Assembly: GCF_900007165.1 (NCBI RefSeq)
Contig: NZ_CYGY02000035.1
Coordinates: 124,001 to 188,000 of the forward strand
Origin: Paraburkholderia piptadeniae
GTDB taxonomy: Bacteria; Pseudomonadota; Gammaproteobacteria; Burkholderiales; Burkholderiaceae
DNA length: 64,000 nucleotides
Direction of reading: 5' to 3'
Positions 63,273-64,000 of this stretch are shown piece by piece; the first letter of the stretch is position 1, and the number at the start of each line of letters is the position of its first letter. The translations under genes and the position numbers were made by a program. The notes beneath the pieces are model-generated. The model was not told where the DNA came from. It did no database searches and worked only from the letters and a program-made list of their open reading frames with translations.

Positions 63273-63650
63273 ATGCAATCGCATGCCATCGACGGAAAAC
63301 GACGACGCCTCTTCACACTGATCGGCATGGGCGTGGTGCTCGCCGTCTCGGGCCGCTTCGACGCCCGCGCCGCCGAGCCGCGCGTGATCAGGATTCACGC
63401 GCGCAGGTTCGTCTTCACGCCCAATCAGATCAAGCTCGCGCCGAATGAGAAGGTCGTGTTCGAGCTGACCGCACAGGACACGGTGATGGGATTCTCGATC
63501 CCGCAGTACAACGTGCGCGCCGACGTGCCGCCGGGCGCCGTCGTGCGTGTGCCGGCGCAGGCGGGGCCGGCGGGCAACGTCGATTTTCTGTGCGATATCT
63601 TCTGCGGATCGGGACACGAGACGATGAACGGGATGATCGTCGTCGGCTAG
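63273..63650 (+). CDS. Exported cupredoxin with a CuA-like C-x3-C-x3-H-x2-M motif
   Basis: A 125-residue cupredoxin. A signal/anchor (about 10-33) precedes a small beta-barrel; the copper site is Cys107, Cys111, His115 and Met118 (CDIFCGSGHETM), matching the CuA loop of cytochrome oxidase subunit II. The upstream ligand position that is His in CuA is Met72 here (DTVMGFSIPQ). It could be a mixed CuA-type electron carrier or copper chaperone. GAGGAG precedes the ATG. It is cotranscribed with the metallophosphoesterase. Confidence 0.88.
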   Translation: MQSHAIDGKRRRLFTLIGMGVVLAVSGRFDARAAEPRVIRIHARRFVFTPNQIKLAPNEKVVFELTAQDTVMGFSIPQYNVRADVPPGAVVRVPAQAGPAGNVDFLCDIFCGSGHETMNGMIVVG

Positions 63651-63654
63651 ATCG

Positions 63655-63745
63655 CTACGCGCTGGCCCGATGCATTGGCCCTACGCGTTGGCCCTACGCG
63701 CTGGCCCGATGCATTGGCCCTACGCGTTGGCCCTACGCGTTGGCC
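63655..63745. repeat. Seven 13-bp tandem units covering the 3' end of a LysR gene
   Basis: Units begin at 63655, 63668, 63681, 63694, 63707, 63720 and 63733. They are of the types CTACGCGYTGGCC and CGATGCATTGGCC in a higher-order 39-bp pattern. The last unit supplies the stop codon and final three codons of the reverse LysR gene; the others lie in its 3' flank. Confidence 0.92.
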
Positions 63746-64000
63746 CAGTAGTCGGGCCGCGCGTACACCTCTTTCAGATAGTCGATGAAGTAGCGCACTT
63801 TCGCGGGCACGTAGCGCTGCTGCGGATACACGGCGAGGATGTCGTAATCGGGCAGCGCGTATTCGTCGAGCACGGTTTCGAGTTCGCCGCGCGCGAGCTG
63901 CTGATCGATTTCCCACGTCGAGCGCCAGCCGAGCCCGAGCCCTTCCGACACCCAGCGGTGCAGCAGCTCGCCGTCGTTGCAATCGAGCGTGCCGCCGACG
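63733..64000 (-). CDS. LysR-family regulator (C-terminal part, runs off the right edge)
   Basis: The reverse frame is open from the window edge to the TAG at 63733 and gives the end of a LysR substrate-binding domain: DGELLHRWVSEGLGLGWRSTWEID, LPDYDILAVYPQQRYVPAKVRYFIDYLKEVYARPDYW. The length is partial (about 88 residues). The DNA-binding half and any target gene lie outside the window. The final residues WANA are encoded by the 13-bp repeat. Confidence 0.9.
   Translation of the reverse strand, partial: VGGTLDCNDGELLHRWVSEGLGLGWRSTWEIDQQLARGELETVLDEYALPDYDILAVYPQQRYVPAKVRYFIDYLKEVYARPDYWANA

Overview
The window is a stretch of high-GC beta-proteobacterial chromosome, most likely Paraburkholderia/Burkholderia. 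The evidence is the dnaX-ybaB-recR order, priB inside the rpsF-rpsR-rplI-dnaB operon, an alaA-like/hom/thrC run, an arn locus with ArnA split into two genes, and overall codon and base usage. This assignment is inferred from gene content and order, not from a database comparison. I see no prophage, transposase, tRNA, rRNA or CRISPR array; it is mostly core genome with a few accessory cassettes.

Layout. 1-5.7 kb: the 5' part of surE, a quinone oxidoreductase, and a reverse-strand operon joining a family III CoA transferase to an SsuABC-like ABC importer. 5.8-9.5 kb: recR, ybaB and dnaX (reverse) and the 4.5S SRP RNA. 10-15.4 kb: trxA, rho, a merR-MFS pair, mtfA and rpmE2. 15.8-20.1 kb: a GT39 membrane glycosyltransferase, a MATE exporter, and a reverse merR-carboxymuconolactone decarboxylase pair with a textbook 19-bp-spacer MerR promoter. 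20.3-30.2 kb: a 2020-residue alpha-2-macroglobulin with its partner pbpC, a comEA-like gene and a YidB/DUF937 gene. 30.3-34.6 kb: clpB with a sigma-32 promoter, and nsrR divergent from a group III truncated haemoglobin with an NsrR-like site between them. 34.6-41 kb: moaE, moaD, moeA, thrC, hom and an AlaA-like aminotransferase, all reverse.

41.6-50.1 kb: an Mth938-like gene and the lipid A Ara4N genes arnT, arnE-like, arnB, arnC, arnA (formyltransferase), arnA (decarboxylase) and arnD, with a PmrA-box-like repeat before arnB. 50.3-55.3 kb: bcp, a possible small RNA, a PIN-PhoH protein, an NlpC/P60 lipoprotein and an SDR protein without the usual catalytic residues. 55.4-60.3 kb: pit and its DUF47 partner, then the rpsF-priB-rpsR-rplI-dnaB operon. 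60.4-63.7 kb: an ECF sigma/anti-sigma pair divergent from a Tat-exported metallophosphoesterase and a CuA-motif cupredoxin. The window ends in the 3' part of a LysR gene whose stop lies in a 13-bp tandem repeat.

The most interesting unit is the 60.4-63.7 kb cassette. Two face-to-face promoters share the pattern CCGGGAATA-N16-GGTAYTGCAG exactly. This suggests that the ECF factor controls both its own operon and the exported metallophosphoesterase/cupredoxin pair as one envelope-response module.
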